A stretch of DNA of 64,000 bases from Flavivirga sp. 57AJ16 (GCF_028736925.1 NZ_JAQZAT010000020.1:1-64000), one strand, 5' to 3'. Shown: positions 8,974 to 19,654, counted from the stretch's first letter. A program made the numbers and translations. Notes: generated from the letters alone by a model not told the origin.

Positions 8974-11900
8974 ATGAAAAATCATTTTAAAAAGAAATTA
9001 ACAAAACCAATGAGACCTATTATCATAGTCATAATGTTTTTTTTTGGAGCACTATTTAGCTTTGCTGGCTATGCTCAAGTAAATACCGTTACTGGGGTAG
9101 TTACAGATGAAGTCGGTTTGCCTCTTCCTGGGGTAAATGTTACAGAAACAGGGACTCTAAATGGAGTTACTACAGATTTTGATGGTGCTTATGCTATGAG
9201 TATAGAACAAGGCGCTTCTTTAAGCTTTAGTTATATTGGTTATAAAACAGTAACCATTGTAATTACAGATCAATCAAAATTAGATATTAATTTAAAACCA
9301 GACCTTCAGAAATTAGATGATATTGTTATTATTGGATATGGAGCTGTTAAGAAAAAAGATTTAACAGGTTCTGTAGCTACAGTAAAAATGGATAGATTAA
9401 CAGAAGCACCTGTAGCAAACTTCGATGAAGCTTTAGCAGGTCGGGTAGCAGGAGTTCAAGTAAGTTCTGGAGATGGAGAACCTGGTAATGGTTTAAACAT
9501 AATTATTAGAGGTGGGAATACAGTGAATGGTGATAACTCTCCTTTATATGTTTTAGATGGTTTTATTATTGAAGATTTCAATCCTGGTATTATAGACCCT
9601 GCAGATATTGAATCTATGAGTGTTCTTAAAGACGCATCGGCAACCGCAATTTACGGGGTTCGAGGTGCAAATGGTGTTGTAATTATTACATCTAAAAGAG
9701 CAAAAACAGGAAAAACAAAAGTTTCTTATGAAGCAAGATTGGATGTAAAAGAGGTAACAAAAAAATTAGATGTTTTAGATCCTTATGAGTTTTTAAAGCT
9801 TTCCTTTGAGATTAATCCAGCAAGTACAACTACAAGATATTTTTCAACTTACGATGAAGGAACCGGACAGAGTGTACAAGTTGGAGATATAGAAGATTAT
9901 CGAAATGTAGAAGGTAGAAACTGGCAAGATGTTGCATTTAGAACAGCTTATTCTAAAACCCACAAACTTAACATATCCAGTGGGGGAGAGCAAACAAGAG
10001 TTAATGCCTCCTTAAATGCCGTGGAAAATCAAGGTTCTTTATTGAATTCAGAATACAATAGAATAAATGGTAGAATAACGTTGAATCAAAAAATTAGTGA
10101 AAAGTTAGACATAACTGCTGATGTTATGTATACCAATTATACTCAAGAAGGTATTAATACTAAAGGAACATCTTCTTACTCTTTTATGAGGAATTTAATC
10201 ACATACAATAATGTGGCTAATATATTTGTTCAATATGAAGATGGATTTAATCCACTGGACCAAGTAAGTGAAGATTACGACTTAATAAACATTGTGAGTT
10301 GGCACCCAATTGTATCCTTGGAAAGTGAATACAGAAAAAGTAAAACAGATCAATTTATTGCAAACTTAAGATTGAATTATGACCTAACTCCGAGTTTAAT
10401 TTTTGAAACTAGAGGAAGTTTTAATAGTCAATTTAGACATACAGGGGTATTTAATAATAGTAATACAGTTTATGGTAGACTTATAAATAAAGTTGATGGT
10501 ATTAATGGTTCTACAGATAATATAAGATGGAATAATTTTTCTACTGTGAATACCTTAAGTTATAAAAAGAGATTTGGTGATCATTCTATAGATGCTGTTT
10601 TTGGAACAACTTTAAATATTAGAAAATACTCTAGATCTTATGCACGTTATATAGATATCCCTCAATATTTAGAAGGTTTAGGCGTAAACTCTATAGATGG
10701 AGGAACCATAGATGGCTCGGGAGATATTTTTGGAGATACTGAAACAAGAATTTTTTCTTTATTAAGTAGGGTTAATTATAATTTTAAGCAAAAGTATTTC
10801 TTTACAGCTTCTATTAGAAGGGATGCATCTTCAATTTTTCCTAAAGAAAATAGAGTTGGATACTTTCCTTCAGCAGCATTATCTTGGAATGCCAATAAAG
10901 AAAGTTTTATTGAAAACTTAGGCGTATTTTCTCAATTAAAATTTAAAGCAGGTTATGGAAAAACAGGAAACGATAGAATTCCAAGTTCTGCTAGATTTGA
11001 TGTTTTAACAGATAGTGATGCCTCTTATTTTATAGAAGGTGATATTATACAAGGGCAACGCCCAACTAGTGCGGGAGCTAATCCTAATTTGTTTTGGGAA
11101 ACCACAGAGCAATACAACGTAGGTGTAGATATGGGCTTTTTTGATGATAGATTATCATTAACTACTGAAGTTTACCAAAAAGACACTAAAGATTTACTTA
11201 TAAATGCCGATGCAGCACCTTCTCAAGGGTTTTCTACTATTTGGATAAACTCTGGGCATGTTAGAAATAAAGGATTAGAGTTTAGTTTAAGCACCTTAAA
11301 TGTGGTTACTAAAAACTTTGAATGGCATACGGATTTTAATATTTCATTTAATCAAAATTCAATTGTATCCTTACCAGAAGGAAAACCGATTTTTGGAACA
11401 CCAAATTATTATTTTCGTTTAAGTACCAATCAATTTATAGTTGAGGAAGGAAAATCTTTGGGAAATATATACGGTTATATTTCTGATGGTGTTTATCAAA
11501 TAGAAGATTTTGAAAATTACAATGCCACAGCATCTACACACACTTTATTAGCAACAGAACCTTATTATAAAAGCCACCAAGCGGGAGATGAAAAGTACAA
11601 GGATTTAAATGGGGACGGACAAATAACAGCAGCCGATAAAACAGTAATTGGTAATGCTATGCCAAAGCATTATGGAGGTTTTGGTAATACATTTAAATAT
11701 AAAAACTTTCAGTTGAGTGCATTTTTTCAATGGTCTTATGGTAACGATATTTTAAATGCAAACAGATTGGTTTTTGAAAGTATGTCTTATGCTGGTCAAA
11801 ATCAATTAGCATCAACACTTGATAGGTGGACGCTGGAAAATCAGGATACAGGTTTACATAGAGCAGGAGGTCAGGGTTTTGAAGATGTTTCTTCTAGAGT

Positions 11901-12153
11901 TGTTGAAGATGGATCCTACCTAAGATTAAAAACGGTTAATTTCTCTTATAATTTTTCTGAGGATGTTTTAGATAAACTTAGTTTAACAAATTTTGAGTTA
12001 TATCTGGCAGCACAAAATCTTTTTACATGGACTAATTACAGTGGTTTTGATCCAGATGTTTCTGTTGCAAGTTCTTTAATAACTCCGGGTATAGATTACT
12101 CTGCCTATCCAAAACAAAAAATATTAAGCCTTGGTTTAAAAGTTTCATTTTAA
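8974..12153 (+). CDS. SusC-family TonB-dependent outer-membrane transporter
   Basis: Outer-membrane importer for oligosaccharides, energised by TonB. After the signal peptide (FGALFSFAGYAQ) there is a carboxypeptidase-like regulatory domain (VTGVVTDEVGLPLPGVNV), then the plug with IRGGNTVNGDNSPLYVLDG and SVLKDASATAIYGVRGANG, then a long beta-barrel ending in aromatic Phe (LGLKVSF). About 1060 residues, a normal length. An upstream in-frame ATG at 8944 would add ten polar residues; I prefer 8974 because it puts the basic N-region directly before the hydrophobic core, though the signal is rather long either way. SusD follows after 10 bases. Expected to be induced by the HTCS upstream. Confidence 0.95.
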   Translation: MKNHFKKKLTKPMRPIIIVIMFFFGALFSFAGYAQVNTVTGVVTDEVGLPLPGVNVTETGTLNGVTTDFDGAYAMSIEQGASLSFSYIGYKTVTIVITDQSKLDINLKPDLQKLDDIVIIGYGAVKKKDLTGSVATVKMDRLTEAPVANFDEALAGRVAGVQVSSGDGEPGNGLNIIIRGGNTVNGDNSPLYVLDGFIIEDFNPGIIDPADIESMSVLKDASATAIYGVRGANGVVIITSKRAKTGKTKVSYEARLDVKEVTKKLDVLDPYEFLKLSFEINPASTTTRYFSTYDEGTGQSVQVGDIEDYRNVEGRNWQDVAFRTAYSKTHKLNISSGGEQTRVNASLNAVENQGSLLNSEYNRINGRITLNQKISEKLDITADVMYTNYTQEGINTKGTSSYSFMRNLITYNNVANIFVQYEDGFNPLDQVSEDYDLINIVSWHPIVSLESEYRKSKTDQFIANLRLNYDLTPSLIFETRGSFNSQFRHTGVFNNSNTVYGRLINKVDGINGSTDNIRWNNFSTVNTLSYKKRFGDHSIDAVFGTTLNIRKYSRSYARYIDIPQYLEGLGVNSIDGGTIDGSGDIFGDTETRIFSLLSRVNYNFKQKYFFTASIRRDASSIFPKENRVGYFPSAALSWNANKESFIENLGVFSQLKFKAGYGKTGNDRIPSSARFDVLTDSDASYFIEGDIIQGQRPTSAGANPNLFWETTEQYNVGVDMGFFDDRLSLTTEVYQKDTKDLLINADAAPSQGFSTIWINSGHVRNKGLEFSLSTLNVVTKNFEWHTDFNISFNQNSIVSLPEGKPIFGTPNYYFRLSTNQFIVEEGKSLGNIYGYISDGVYQIEDFENYNATASTHTLLATEPYYKSHQAGDEKYKDLNGDGQITAADKTVIGNAMPKHYGGFGNTFKYKNFQLSAFFQWSYGNDILNANRLVFESMSYAGQNQLASTLDRWTLENQDTGLHRAGGQGFEDVSSRVVEDGSYLRLKTVNFSYNFSEDVLDKLSLTNFELYLAAQNLFTWTNYSGFDPDVSVASSLITPGIDYSAYPKQKILSLGLKVSF

Positions 12154-12163
12154 AAATAAAATC

Positions 12164-13801
12164 ATGAAAATAAAAATAATATTAGTAGCCGTTTTTTCAG
12201 CTTTGATATTTCAGAGTTGCGACAATCAATTAGAAATATCACAAAATGATAATATTACTGCCGATAACTTGTACAACACGGAATCTGGTGCTTTGGCCGG
12301 ATTAGTTGGAGCATACAGTAGAATTGTATCTGTTTATAGAACAGCTATAATCAATGCACAATATCCAACAGATTGGACGGATGAGGGGCATTATAATAGA
12401 AAAGGGTTAAGAGATATCCGTAAAAATAATTTTACAACATCAGAGCCTACGTTACTTTCAATTTGGAGCACGTATTATGAAGGCGTTGCGGCAACAAATA
12501 GCTTGTTAATTGGTTTAGATAATTCAACTTTAAGTGAAGATATAAAGCTAAAATATATCGCAGAAGGTCGTTTTTTAAGAGCATTCTTTTATTTTGATAT
12601 TCAAAAAGCATTTGGAGGTGTTGAAGGAATCCCAATGCCTTTAGAAGAAACCAACAAACAGTTATTGCCTAGAACGCCAGGTATAGATGTTTTTAAACAA
12701 ATTATTGCCGATTTAGAATTTGCAGAACAGTACTTACCTACAGATTCGGAAGCAGAATTAGGTAGAGCAGGTAAGGGGATAGCACGTGGTTTATTAGCAA
12801 AAGCATATTTATATATGGCAAGTAATCCGTTTAATGAAGCTGGTGCTTACGAAAAATCTATAGCGTGGAGTAAAACCATTATGGACGATCCTTTTTATGA
12901 ATTAAACCCTAGTTATGGCGATGTGTTCGACCAATTAGCTATGGGAAATTATGAAAAAAAGGAAATGATTTTTCAAATTGGTTTTTCTTTTGACAATTTA
13001 GATATTTACCAATCATCAAAATTAGGATCGGAATTTGGCATGAAAATAGACGATGAAATTTGCGGCGGAAAAGGCTTTGCACTTACCTATGCTACTATTT
13101 CATTAATCTTAAAATACAGGTCGGACCCTATGGACGAAAGAGGTTTTTGGAATACAAATCCATATTATAACAAAAGACTTGATAATTGTGGACTAAGTAC
13201 AATTAATAATCAATTTACTATTCCTGCATCAAAATACCGTAGATTTTTAGAGCCCAATAATACCAATACAAGTTATGGCTCGCACCATTGGCCTATTTTA
13301 CGTTTTTCCGATGTATTGTTAATGTATGCAGAGGCTGTTAACAAAATAACACCTGGTTCTAATTTAGCTTTAAATGCTGTAAATCGCGTTAGAAATAGAG
13401 CCAATGCAACACCTTTAACAGCAATTACAGATGAATTGATTCAAGAAGAGCGATTATTAGAGCTATGTTTTGAAGGACAACGTAAATTCGATTTAGTACG
13501 TTGGGGAATTCTTGAAGAAAAAGTTAACGAAACAAAATCTATCATGGAAACTTTAGGAGCAAATCCAGCTTTTGAAAATCAAGATTGGACCTCTTATGGA
13601 GAACCCAATTTAGGAAATGATGGTATTCCCGAAAGTGGTGATGAGCCAATAGTAAGAGACATAAAATACAATTTTTTTAATGGGTCTTTTGACTATTTTG
13701 ATGGGTATAATGATTTTGACCCTAGTAAACACTATATACTACCTATTCCAGAACAAGAGTTGGGTGTAAATACAAACTTAAAACAAACGACAGGTTGGTA
13801 A
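12164..13801 (+). CDS. SusD-family surface glycan-binding lipoprotein
   Basis: RagB/SusD-type outer-membrane lipoprotein of 545 residues that forms the lid of the preceding SusC channel. It has a lipoprotein signal (FSALIFQSC), the N-terminal SusD motif region (NLYNTESGALAGLVGAYSRI), a conserved RFLRAFFYFDIQKAFGG helix, and the C-terminal family end (EERLLELCFEGQRKFDLVRW and the final YILPIPEQELGVN). It begins 10 bases after susC and is surely in the same transcript. Its ligand is inferred from the PL8/GH88 neighbours. Confidence 0.94.
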   Translation: MKIKIILVAVFSALIFQSCDNQLEISQNDNITADNLYNTESGALAGLVGAYSRIVSVYRTAIINAQYPTDWTDEGHYNRKGLRDIRKNNFTTSEPTLLSIWSTYYEGVAATNSLLIGLDNSTLSEDIKLKYIAEGRFLRAFFYFDIQKAFGGVEGIPMPLEETNKQLLPRTPGIDVFKQIIADLEFAEQYLPTDSEAELGRAGKGIARGLLAKAYLYMASNPFNEAGAYEKSIAWSKTIMDDPFYELNPSYGDVFDQLAMGNYEKKEMIFQIGFSFDNLDIYQSSKLGSEFGMKIDDEICGGKGFALTYATISLILKYRSDPMDERGFWNTNPYYNKRLDNCGLSTINNQFTIPASKYRRFLEPNNTNTSYGSHHWPILRFSDVLLMYAEAVNKITPGSNLALNAVNRVRNRANATPLTAITDELIQEERLLELCFEGQRKFDLVRWGILEEKVNETKSIMETLGANPAFENQDWTSYGEPNLGNDGIPESGDEPIVRDIKYNFFNGSFDYFDGYNDFDPSKHYILPIPEQELGVNTNLKQTTGW

Positions 13802-13828
13802 TAACCTATCACTTTAAAAATATATAAA

Positions 13829-14767
13829 ATGAAAAAAACAATATATGTAATATCAGGTTTATTGCTTTTGATTCTTTTGGTCGAAAGTTGCGAAGATTTG
13901 CAAGAAGTTGAAACTCCCCAATACGAAGTGGCTTTTAGTACCACAGCAAAAGTTGGAGAACCAATAGAGTTTATGGTTGAAAATGCTCCTAATTTCTTAA
14001 GTTTTTATTCAGGTGAATTTGGTCATGAATATAAAAATAGAACAAGAACAAATGCTGAGGGCATAATTAATATGTCTTTTGATAGTTCCCAGAATTGGCA
14101 AAATGGAATTAGTAGATCGACCCAATCGCTTTCCGTTCAAGTATCTTCAGATTATGATGGTACAGGAACTCCCGAAGCTATTGCAAATGCCACTTGGACA
14201 GATATTTCAGATCGATTTACATTAGCTACAGACAGAACTTATGATTACACTAATTCTGGAATTGCAGATATTACCGATTTAGCGGCAGATGGAAAACCTG
14301 TTTTTATAGCTTTTAAAATTTATGCTATCGGTAAAGTCTCCGAAGGTAATAGACAAGGTGAATATCGTTTAGATAATTTTAATATTGAATTAGCTGTAAG
14401 TGGCGAATCTTATTCTTTGCCAAAAGCAGATATGACAACTCCTGGCTTTAACATGGTAAATGTAGCAGGATTTAACGATAATACGGTTTTCGATCATTGG
14501 GTGCTTTGGGATAATGATTTTTATAGAATTAAAGGGGAACAAGCTGATTACACCAATGAAGATTGGTTAATTACAGAGCCAATAAACCTTACTGGTGTCA
14601 CTCCAGATATAGGAATTTCTTTAAAAACATATTCAGCACAACTAGAGACTTTTAGGCATACCTATACAGAAGCTGGTACTTATACAGTAACTTTTGTTGG
14701 TAGTAATGAAACCATTTACGGTAAAAAGAGCGATGTTAAAGAATTCACCATAACTGTAACCGATTAA
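13829..14767 (+). CDS. Surface lipoprotein, likely glycan-binding (SGBP), PKD-like C-terminus
   Basis: A 312-residue lipoprotein (LLLILLVESC, Cys near residue 21), placed third after SusC and SusD with a 27-base gap, the usual slot of a surface glycan-binding protein. The N-terminal half (residues about 25-120, AKVGEPIEFMVENAPNFLSF) resembles DUF5017-type domains found in flavobacterial PULs. The C-terminal stretch (FRHTYTEAGTYTVTFVGSN) has the strand pattern of a PKD domain. No enzyme motif is seen. Glycan binding is an inference from position and architecture. A hairpin follows at 14805-14848. Confidence 0.7.
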   Translation: MKKTIYVISGLLLLILLVESCEDLQEVETPQYEVAFSTTAKVGEPIEFMVENAPNFLSFYSGEFGHEYKNRTRTNAEGIINMSFDSSQNWQNGISRSTQSLSVQVSSDYDGTGTPEAIANATWTDISDRFTLATDRTYDYTNSGIADITDLAADGKPVFIAFKIYAIGKVSEGNRQGEYRLDNFNIELAVSGESYSLPKADMTTPGFNMVNVAGFNDNTVFDHWVLWDNDFYRIKGEQADYTNEDWLITEPINLTGVTPDIGISLKTYSAQLETFRHTYTEAGTYTVTFVGSNETIYGKKSDVKEFTITVTD

Positions 14768-14804
14768 GGTTAAATAAGTTTTGGTCTCTCTCTAGAGTAT
14801 TTTT

Positions 14805-14852
14805 AGAACCTCAATGACCTAAATTTAATATTTAAATATTGAGGTTCTTTTC
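14805..14852 (+). terminator. Rho-independent terminator after the susCD/SGBP genes
   Basis: An 11-bp perfect stem, AGAACCTCAAT at 14805-14815 and ATTGAGGTTCT at 14838-14848, followed by a short T run. It ends the susC-susD-SGBP unit, so the PL8 gene downstream probably has its own promoter in the 180 bases before 15028. Confidence 0.75.
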
Positions 14853-15027
14853 GCTTGTGTAATCATTAGTTTATCTCAATAAAATACAGACAGTATTTTT
14901 TACAATGTGTATGTTGTTAATTTAAAAATCACTTGGTGTTGTCACGTTTAGATATCTGTAGTATGTTGATAATGAGTAACTAGGCTATAGTTGAAGTTTC
15001 TTTTGATAAATAAAAAATAAATAATTA

Positions 15028-18000
15028 ATGAAAAATTTATACGTCTTAGTTCTCCTTTTTTTATTGGTGGTTAATACTGTATTTTCTCAGGTAAACATTT
15101 CTTCTGGTGTGTGGGAGCCTATTGGAGACGTCGTTTTAAGTAATGTTAATGACGATGACCATAATGGAGATGGTCTTGGAGATGGAGCTTTACTTGTAGA
15201 CGGCCAATCGGCGGTTGTGGGCCAAGGAGTTGCATATACATTGGGAGGGCGTATGGAGTTAAGTGAATCTATAAACATTAGTACCTACACTTATAATCGA
15301 AATAGTTCTTTTGTAAGTTTTAAAATTGAATTATATAATAAAACGGATAATGCTGTAATTGGAAATTCATCTATAGTTGAACATTATGGAAATGATGCGA
15401 CACCAGTAAATACACTTCTATATTATACTGCAGCAAGCAGTGATGAAGGTGATGAATTACAAATACGATATATTAGAACCGATAACGGACATATAGCAAG
15501 AGACTTTGCTATTGATAATTTAACATTTACAACACCTTTAGTAATAGCATCTTGCCCTTTTACCGTTATTCCGGATTTGGATCTAGAACCATCAAATGGA
15601 GGAATTGAAGCAGAAATAGCAGGGGCAGTTGATAAGTTTTCCGATGCTTATTTAGGAACCAGTTTTAGTGGTGCTCTAACCGCTGCAAATGCTTCATATA
15701 ATGCTTTAGGGATTACGGTTAATTCTGGAGTCATCTCATCTACAACTCCAATTACAAACTTTAATCAAGTAGATTTTCTTAAAAAATATGCTGAATATTT
15801 AAAGTTTAACCCTACTGATACTGACATTAAGGAAAAAGCAAATAATATTGTTTGGCTTACATCTCAATATTTTTGTAATGGAACTTTAGCTTTGGATAGC
15901 CAGTTGTATGATTATCAAAAATTTGCAAGACCAGCATCCTTGTTAAAAGACTTTTTAGAACCTGGTGTTCAAGATTTATTTGCCTATACATTATATAAAC
16001 ATTCAGTTCAATTTGAACATTTTTGGGAACCAAGTTATGATGTTGCTTATCAAGAAAACTTTGGAGCAATCAATACCGATGTTATTTATAATATTTCCGA
16101 TGTTATGTTAGCTTATAGTTTATGGCACAACACAGCCGATGAACGTTACAGATATATGCGTGGATTCAAACGTTATTTAAATCGATTTTTTTCTTATACC
16201 GCTGGCACAACCGATGGTATAAAGCCTGATGGAACAGGTTTTCATCATTGGACGGCATATAATAATTACATGTATTCTTATAATACGGCTGCTAGTTTAT
16301 TATCTTATTTAAGTGGAACAGGTTTTCAAGTAGATCAAGTTAATTACATGGTGTTTCGTAATGCGTTTTATACACAGTATATGCAGGCAAATGACGCAGG
16401 AGTACAGGCATTATGTACCGCAGGTAGAAATCCTCAAAATAGAATGAGGCCATTAACGCAATCTGCACTTAAAACATTAGCGATCGCAGGAGGTGGTATC
16501 CTTGGTTTATCCACAGCCGATCCTGTTTTAGCTGGATTGTACAACAGGGTTTATGGTGTGGATATGGACTTTAATTACAATACGGTCACACCTTTTTCTG
16601 AAGGTTTTTTTCAGTTTAATCATGCCTCGGCTAGTGTTTTTAGAAAGGATAATTGGTTGGTATTTAATAAAGGTTTCTCTAGTAATATGTGGGGTAGTGA
16701 AATATATGTACAACAGAATAGATACGGTAGATATCAAGGTTATGGTGCTCAGGAAATTATCTATCCAGGTAATATGGAAATAGGAAATGGTTATGATGTA
16801 AATACTTGGGATTGGAATTTCAACCCTGGTACAACCGTAATTAAGAAGTCATGGGAGGATTTGCATGCAGAACGTGGACGTATTGATGAGTTACAACAAA
16901 AACGCTTTGTAGGTTCCCTGAATTTTAAGAACAATAATAGCGAGTTACTAACCAATAATCATGGTCTGTATGGCATGTTTGCTATGGATTTTCAAGAGAA
17001 AGAAAATCAAGGGTTTGGAGAGACGCATCATTCCGAAAATCATAACAACTCATTTACTTTTAAAAAATCTAATTTTTATTTTGATGATATTATAGTTTGT
17101 CTTGGTTCAGGAATTAGTAATAATGATACATCCAATGAAACCATTACGACTTTGTTTCAAAGATTGGATAATACGGGGAGTGATGTAAATGTAAATGGAA
17201 CAAGCCAATCGGGAATGGGCATAATGTCGTATAACAGTGGTTCAGCAAATTGGTTACTCAGTAATTACGGTACAGGGTTTTATTTTATTTCAGGTAATGA
17301 TGAACTTGTGGTTAAAAAGGAAGTGCAGCAAAACCCTAATCAAAATCAAATATGGCCAGTCGATTTTAGTGGTAATCCAGTTGATACATATTGTATTGGA
17401 TATTTAAATCATGGTAGCAGTCCATCAGACGCTAGTTATGAGTATATTTTAATGCCTGATAGTAATATTTCAGAAATGCAGTTATTGGATACGGCCATAC
17501 AAAATACAAATAAACCTTATACGGTATATCAACAAGATAATAATGCCCATATTGTGGAGCAAATTTCAAAAAAGCTATGGGGTTATGCTTTTTTTAATGG
17601 CGTATCTGGGTTGGCATATGACAAAGTAACTGGTGTTGATGCCTCTTGTTTAGTAATGACTGCTTATGATGAAGTTGAAAAGGAGTTGCGTGTTTCTATA
17701 GATTATCCGGATTTAGGTTTTGAGAGTAGGTCTTATACTTCGTCAATAGAAGTAAAAAGACAGCTTACGCTTCTAGGAGAATGGGCTTTAAGCAGTACGT
17801 ATTCAGGTGTAGAAATAGTATCTACCAACAGTACTCAAACTGTCATTGAATTTACATTAGTTAATGGATTAACTAAAGAGGTATTACTAAAAGAAGTTGG
17901 CTTGTTAAGTAATAGGGATTTTGAAAAAGCACCAATTGCAATTTATCCAAACCCGACTAATAATTTATTGAATATAGCTGTTTCAAGTTCAGATATTCAA

Positions 18001-18159
18001 ATCAAAAATATAGATATTATCGATATTTCAGGAAAAACTATTTATACCCAAAAAAGTGCAAAACCAATTTATGTAAATCATTTTGCAAAAGGATTTTATA
18101 TTTTAAATATAGAAATGATTAATGGGATAGTAGTCAACAAAAAAATTGTTATAAACTAA
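15028..18159 (+). CDS. PL8 polysaccharide lyase with N-terminal Asp-rich module and T9SS tag
   Basis: Secreted lyase of 1043 residues. Layout: signal peptide (1-20); an Asp-rich beta-module (about 25-167) that is repeated twice in the next gene; the PL8 alpha-toroid and beta-sandwich parts (about 190-960); and a type A T9SS sorting domain (from IAIYPNPTNN to the C-terminus). The catalytic tetrad known from Proteus chondroitin ABC lyase (His501, Tyr508, Arg560, Glu653) is matched by His407, Tyr414, Arg467 and Glu558, the last beside the NRYGRY motif. It should cleave chondroitin or hyaluronan by beta-elimination outside the cell or at its surface. The segment FHHWTAYNNY differs from the second PL8 lyase, so the two may have different preferences. 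Confidence 0.9.
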   Translation: MKNLYVLVLLFLLVVNTVFSQVNISSGVWEPIGDVVLSNVNDDDHNGDGLGDGALLVDGQSAVVGQGVAYTLGGRMELSESINISTYTYNRNSSFVSFKIELYNKTDNAVIGNSSIVEHYGNDATPVNTLLYYTAASSDEGDELQIRYIRTDNGHIARDFAIDNLTFTTPLVIASCPFTVIPDLDLEPSNGGIEAEIAGAVDKFSDAYLGTSFSGALTAANASYNALGITVNSGVISSTTPITNFNQVDFLKKYAEYLKFNPTDTDIKEKANNIVWLTSQYFCNGTLALDSQLYDYQKFARPASLLKDFLEPGVQDLFAYTLYKHSVQFEHFWEPSYDVAYQENFGAINTDVIYNISDVMLAYSLWHNTADERYRYMRGFKRYLNRFFSYTAGTTDGIKPDGTGFHHWTAYNNYMYSYNTAASLLSYLSGTGFQVDQVNYMVFRNAFYTQYMQANDAGVQALCTAGRNPQNRMRPLTQSALKTLAIAGGGILGLSTADPVLAGLYNRVYGVDMDFNYNTVTPFSEGFFQFNHASASVFRKDNWLVFNKGFSSNMWGSEIYVQQNRYGRYQGYGAQEIIYPGNMEIGNGYDVNTWDWNFNPGTTVIKKSWEDLHAERGRIDELQQKRFVGSLNFKNNNSELLTNNHGLYGMFAMDFQEKENQGFGETHHSENHNNSFTFKKSNFYFDDIIVCLGSGISNNDTSNETITTLFQRLDNTGSDVNVNGTSQSGMGIMSYNSGSANWLLSNYGTGFYFISGNDELVVKKEVQQNPNQNQIWPVDFSGNPVDTYCIGYLNHGSSPSDASYEYILMPDSNISEMQLLDTAIQNTNKPYTVYQQDNNAHIVEQISKKLWGYAFFNGVSGLAYDKVTGVDASCLVMTAYDEVEKELRVSIDYPDLGFESRSYTSSIEVKRQLTLLGEWALSSTYSGVEIVSTNSTQTVIEFTLVNGLTKEVLLKEVGLLSNRDFEKAPIAIYPNPTNNLLNIAVSSSDIQIKNIDIIDISGKTIYTQKSAKPIYVNHFAKGFYILNIEMINGIVVNKKIVIN

Positions 18160-18336
18160 TTTGATTATAATTAAGATAAGGATTAATGTCTCTTGCATAG
18201 CCTAGTGTAAAGCATGTTTCTGAACAGTTAGACCTTGTTCTAAGAACAGCTACCACCTCTTTATTTATTTGATTGACGTGTATTTTTACAACAAACAAAT
18301 AATAAAATATATCCTTTTAATCTTAAATTGAAAATC

Positions 18337-19623
18337 ATGAAAAAAATTACTTTATTAATGCTGCTTACACTGGCAGGGATTTCAATAATGAAAGCACAAG
18401 TTATTGCAACCGGTGCGTATAGTTCTGATGCAACTGTAACTATAACCGATGTTACAAATGATGAAGATAATGGTGATGGAGCTAATGATGGGGCTAAGTT
18501 TATGGATGGGTCTGACGGAAGCTCAGTAAATGAAACTGCGTATTTTACTTTTGATGGAACCATGGAGAATGGCATGGCATATGAGGTAAGTACAACGGTA
18601 TATAATGTTAATACTTCTTATTGTGACTTAACGGTATCTTTGTATAACAAAACGGATGGTACTGAATTAGCGACAGCAAATGCTGGTGTACAGCCATTTG
18701 AACACGCAGGGGGAGATGATATTAAAGCTGTTACATTAAATTATACAGCTGTAGCTTCTGATGAGGGAGATGTTTTAGAGGTAAGGTATGTGAAAATTCA
18801 AGCTGGCGCTTATCGTAATTATGCTGTAGATATTTTGGAGCTTGGAGGAGTTGCTGTGGGACCTACAGTACCTACAACTTCAATGTCTCCAGAAGGCGTA
18901 TGGTCACCGATTAAGACAACAATTTTAACAAATACTACAGATGATGCTGATAATGGGGATGGTGTTGCCGATGGCGCTATTTATGTAGATGGGCAAGATG
19001 AAGGTGGTACTATGGCTGATAATATTGGACAAGGAGTTGCTTTTACTTTTGATGAAACAATGGAAGCGGGAGATGTCTATAATGTTGTTACAAATATTTA
19101 TAACTCCGGTGCCTCTTATTGTATAGTTACTGTGTATCTGTACAATGTAACAGATGGTACTCAATTAACAACACCTCCTAACACAGGTCTTGCTGGTGGT
19201 GGTACAGTAGCAGAAGTCACAGTAAATTATACGGCTGTTTCAACAGATGCTGGTGATGTGTTAGAATTGAGATACGTAAAAAATCAGGATGGAAACCTTT
19301 CGCGTAATTTTTCAATAGATAATGCAAAAATCAATAGTGTTGCGATATCGACGGATTTAGCGGCGCTATCTCTAGAAAACAGTGTATTGAATGCAAGTGT
19401 TTCTGTATATCCAAATCCTACAAATAGCATACTAAATATTAATAAAACCAATACAGATATTAATATTAAAAGAGCAGATCTTTTTGATGTTACAGGAAAA
19501 ATAATTTATAGTCAATCAAATAATCAAACTATCAACGTATCTAACTTTTCAAAAGGGTTATATGTATTAAAAATTGAATCTCAAGATGGAGGTATTGCAA
19601 CAAGAAAAATTGTTGTAAAATAA
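18337..19623 (+). CDS. T9SS-secreted protein made of two copies of an Asp-rich module
   Basis: Secreted protein of 428 residues: signal peptide ending in KAQ (about 1-20), two homologous modules of about 135 residues (about 20-150 and 165-305), and a type A sorting domain (VSVYPNPTNSILN to the end). The modules share DNGDGxxDGAxxxDG near the start, SLYNKTDGT/YLYNVTDGT in the middle and SDEGDVLEVRYVK near the end, and match the N-terminal module of the preceding PL8 lyase (DHNGDGLGDGALLVDGQ; SDEGDELQIRYIR). It has no catalytic domain. It probably binds the same glycan as the lyase or holds it near the surface. I use the ATG at 18337; a TTG nine bases earlier is less likely. Confidence 0.85.
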   Translation: MKKITLLMLLTLAGISIMKAQVIATGAYSSDATVTITDVTNDEDNGDGANDGAKFMDGSDGSSVNETAYFTFDGTMENGMAYEVSTTVYNVNTSYCDLTVSLYNKTDGTELATANAGVQPFEHAGGDDIKAVTLNYTAVASDEGDVLEVRYVKIQAGAYRNYAVDILELGGVAVGPTVPTTSMSPEGVWSPIKTTILTNTTDDADNGDGVADGAIYVDGQDEGGTMADNIGQGVAFTFDETMEAGDVYNVVTNIYNSGASYCIVTVYLYNVTDGTQLTTPPNTGLAGGGTVAEVTVNYTAVSTDAGDVLELRYVKNQDGNLSRNFSIDNAKINSVAISTDLAALSLENSVLNASVSVYPNPTNSILNINKTNTDINIKRADLFDVTGKIIYSQSNNQTINVSNFSKGLYVLKIESQDGGIATRKIVVK

Positions 19624-19654
19624 TTTTATTATTTACAAACTCATCAAGATTAAT

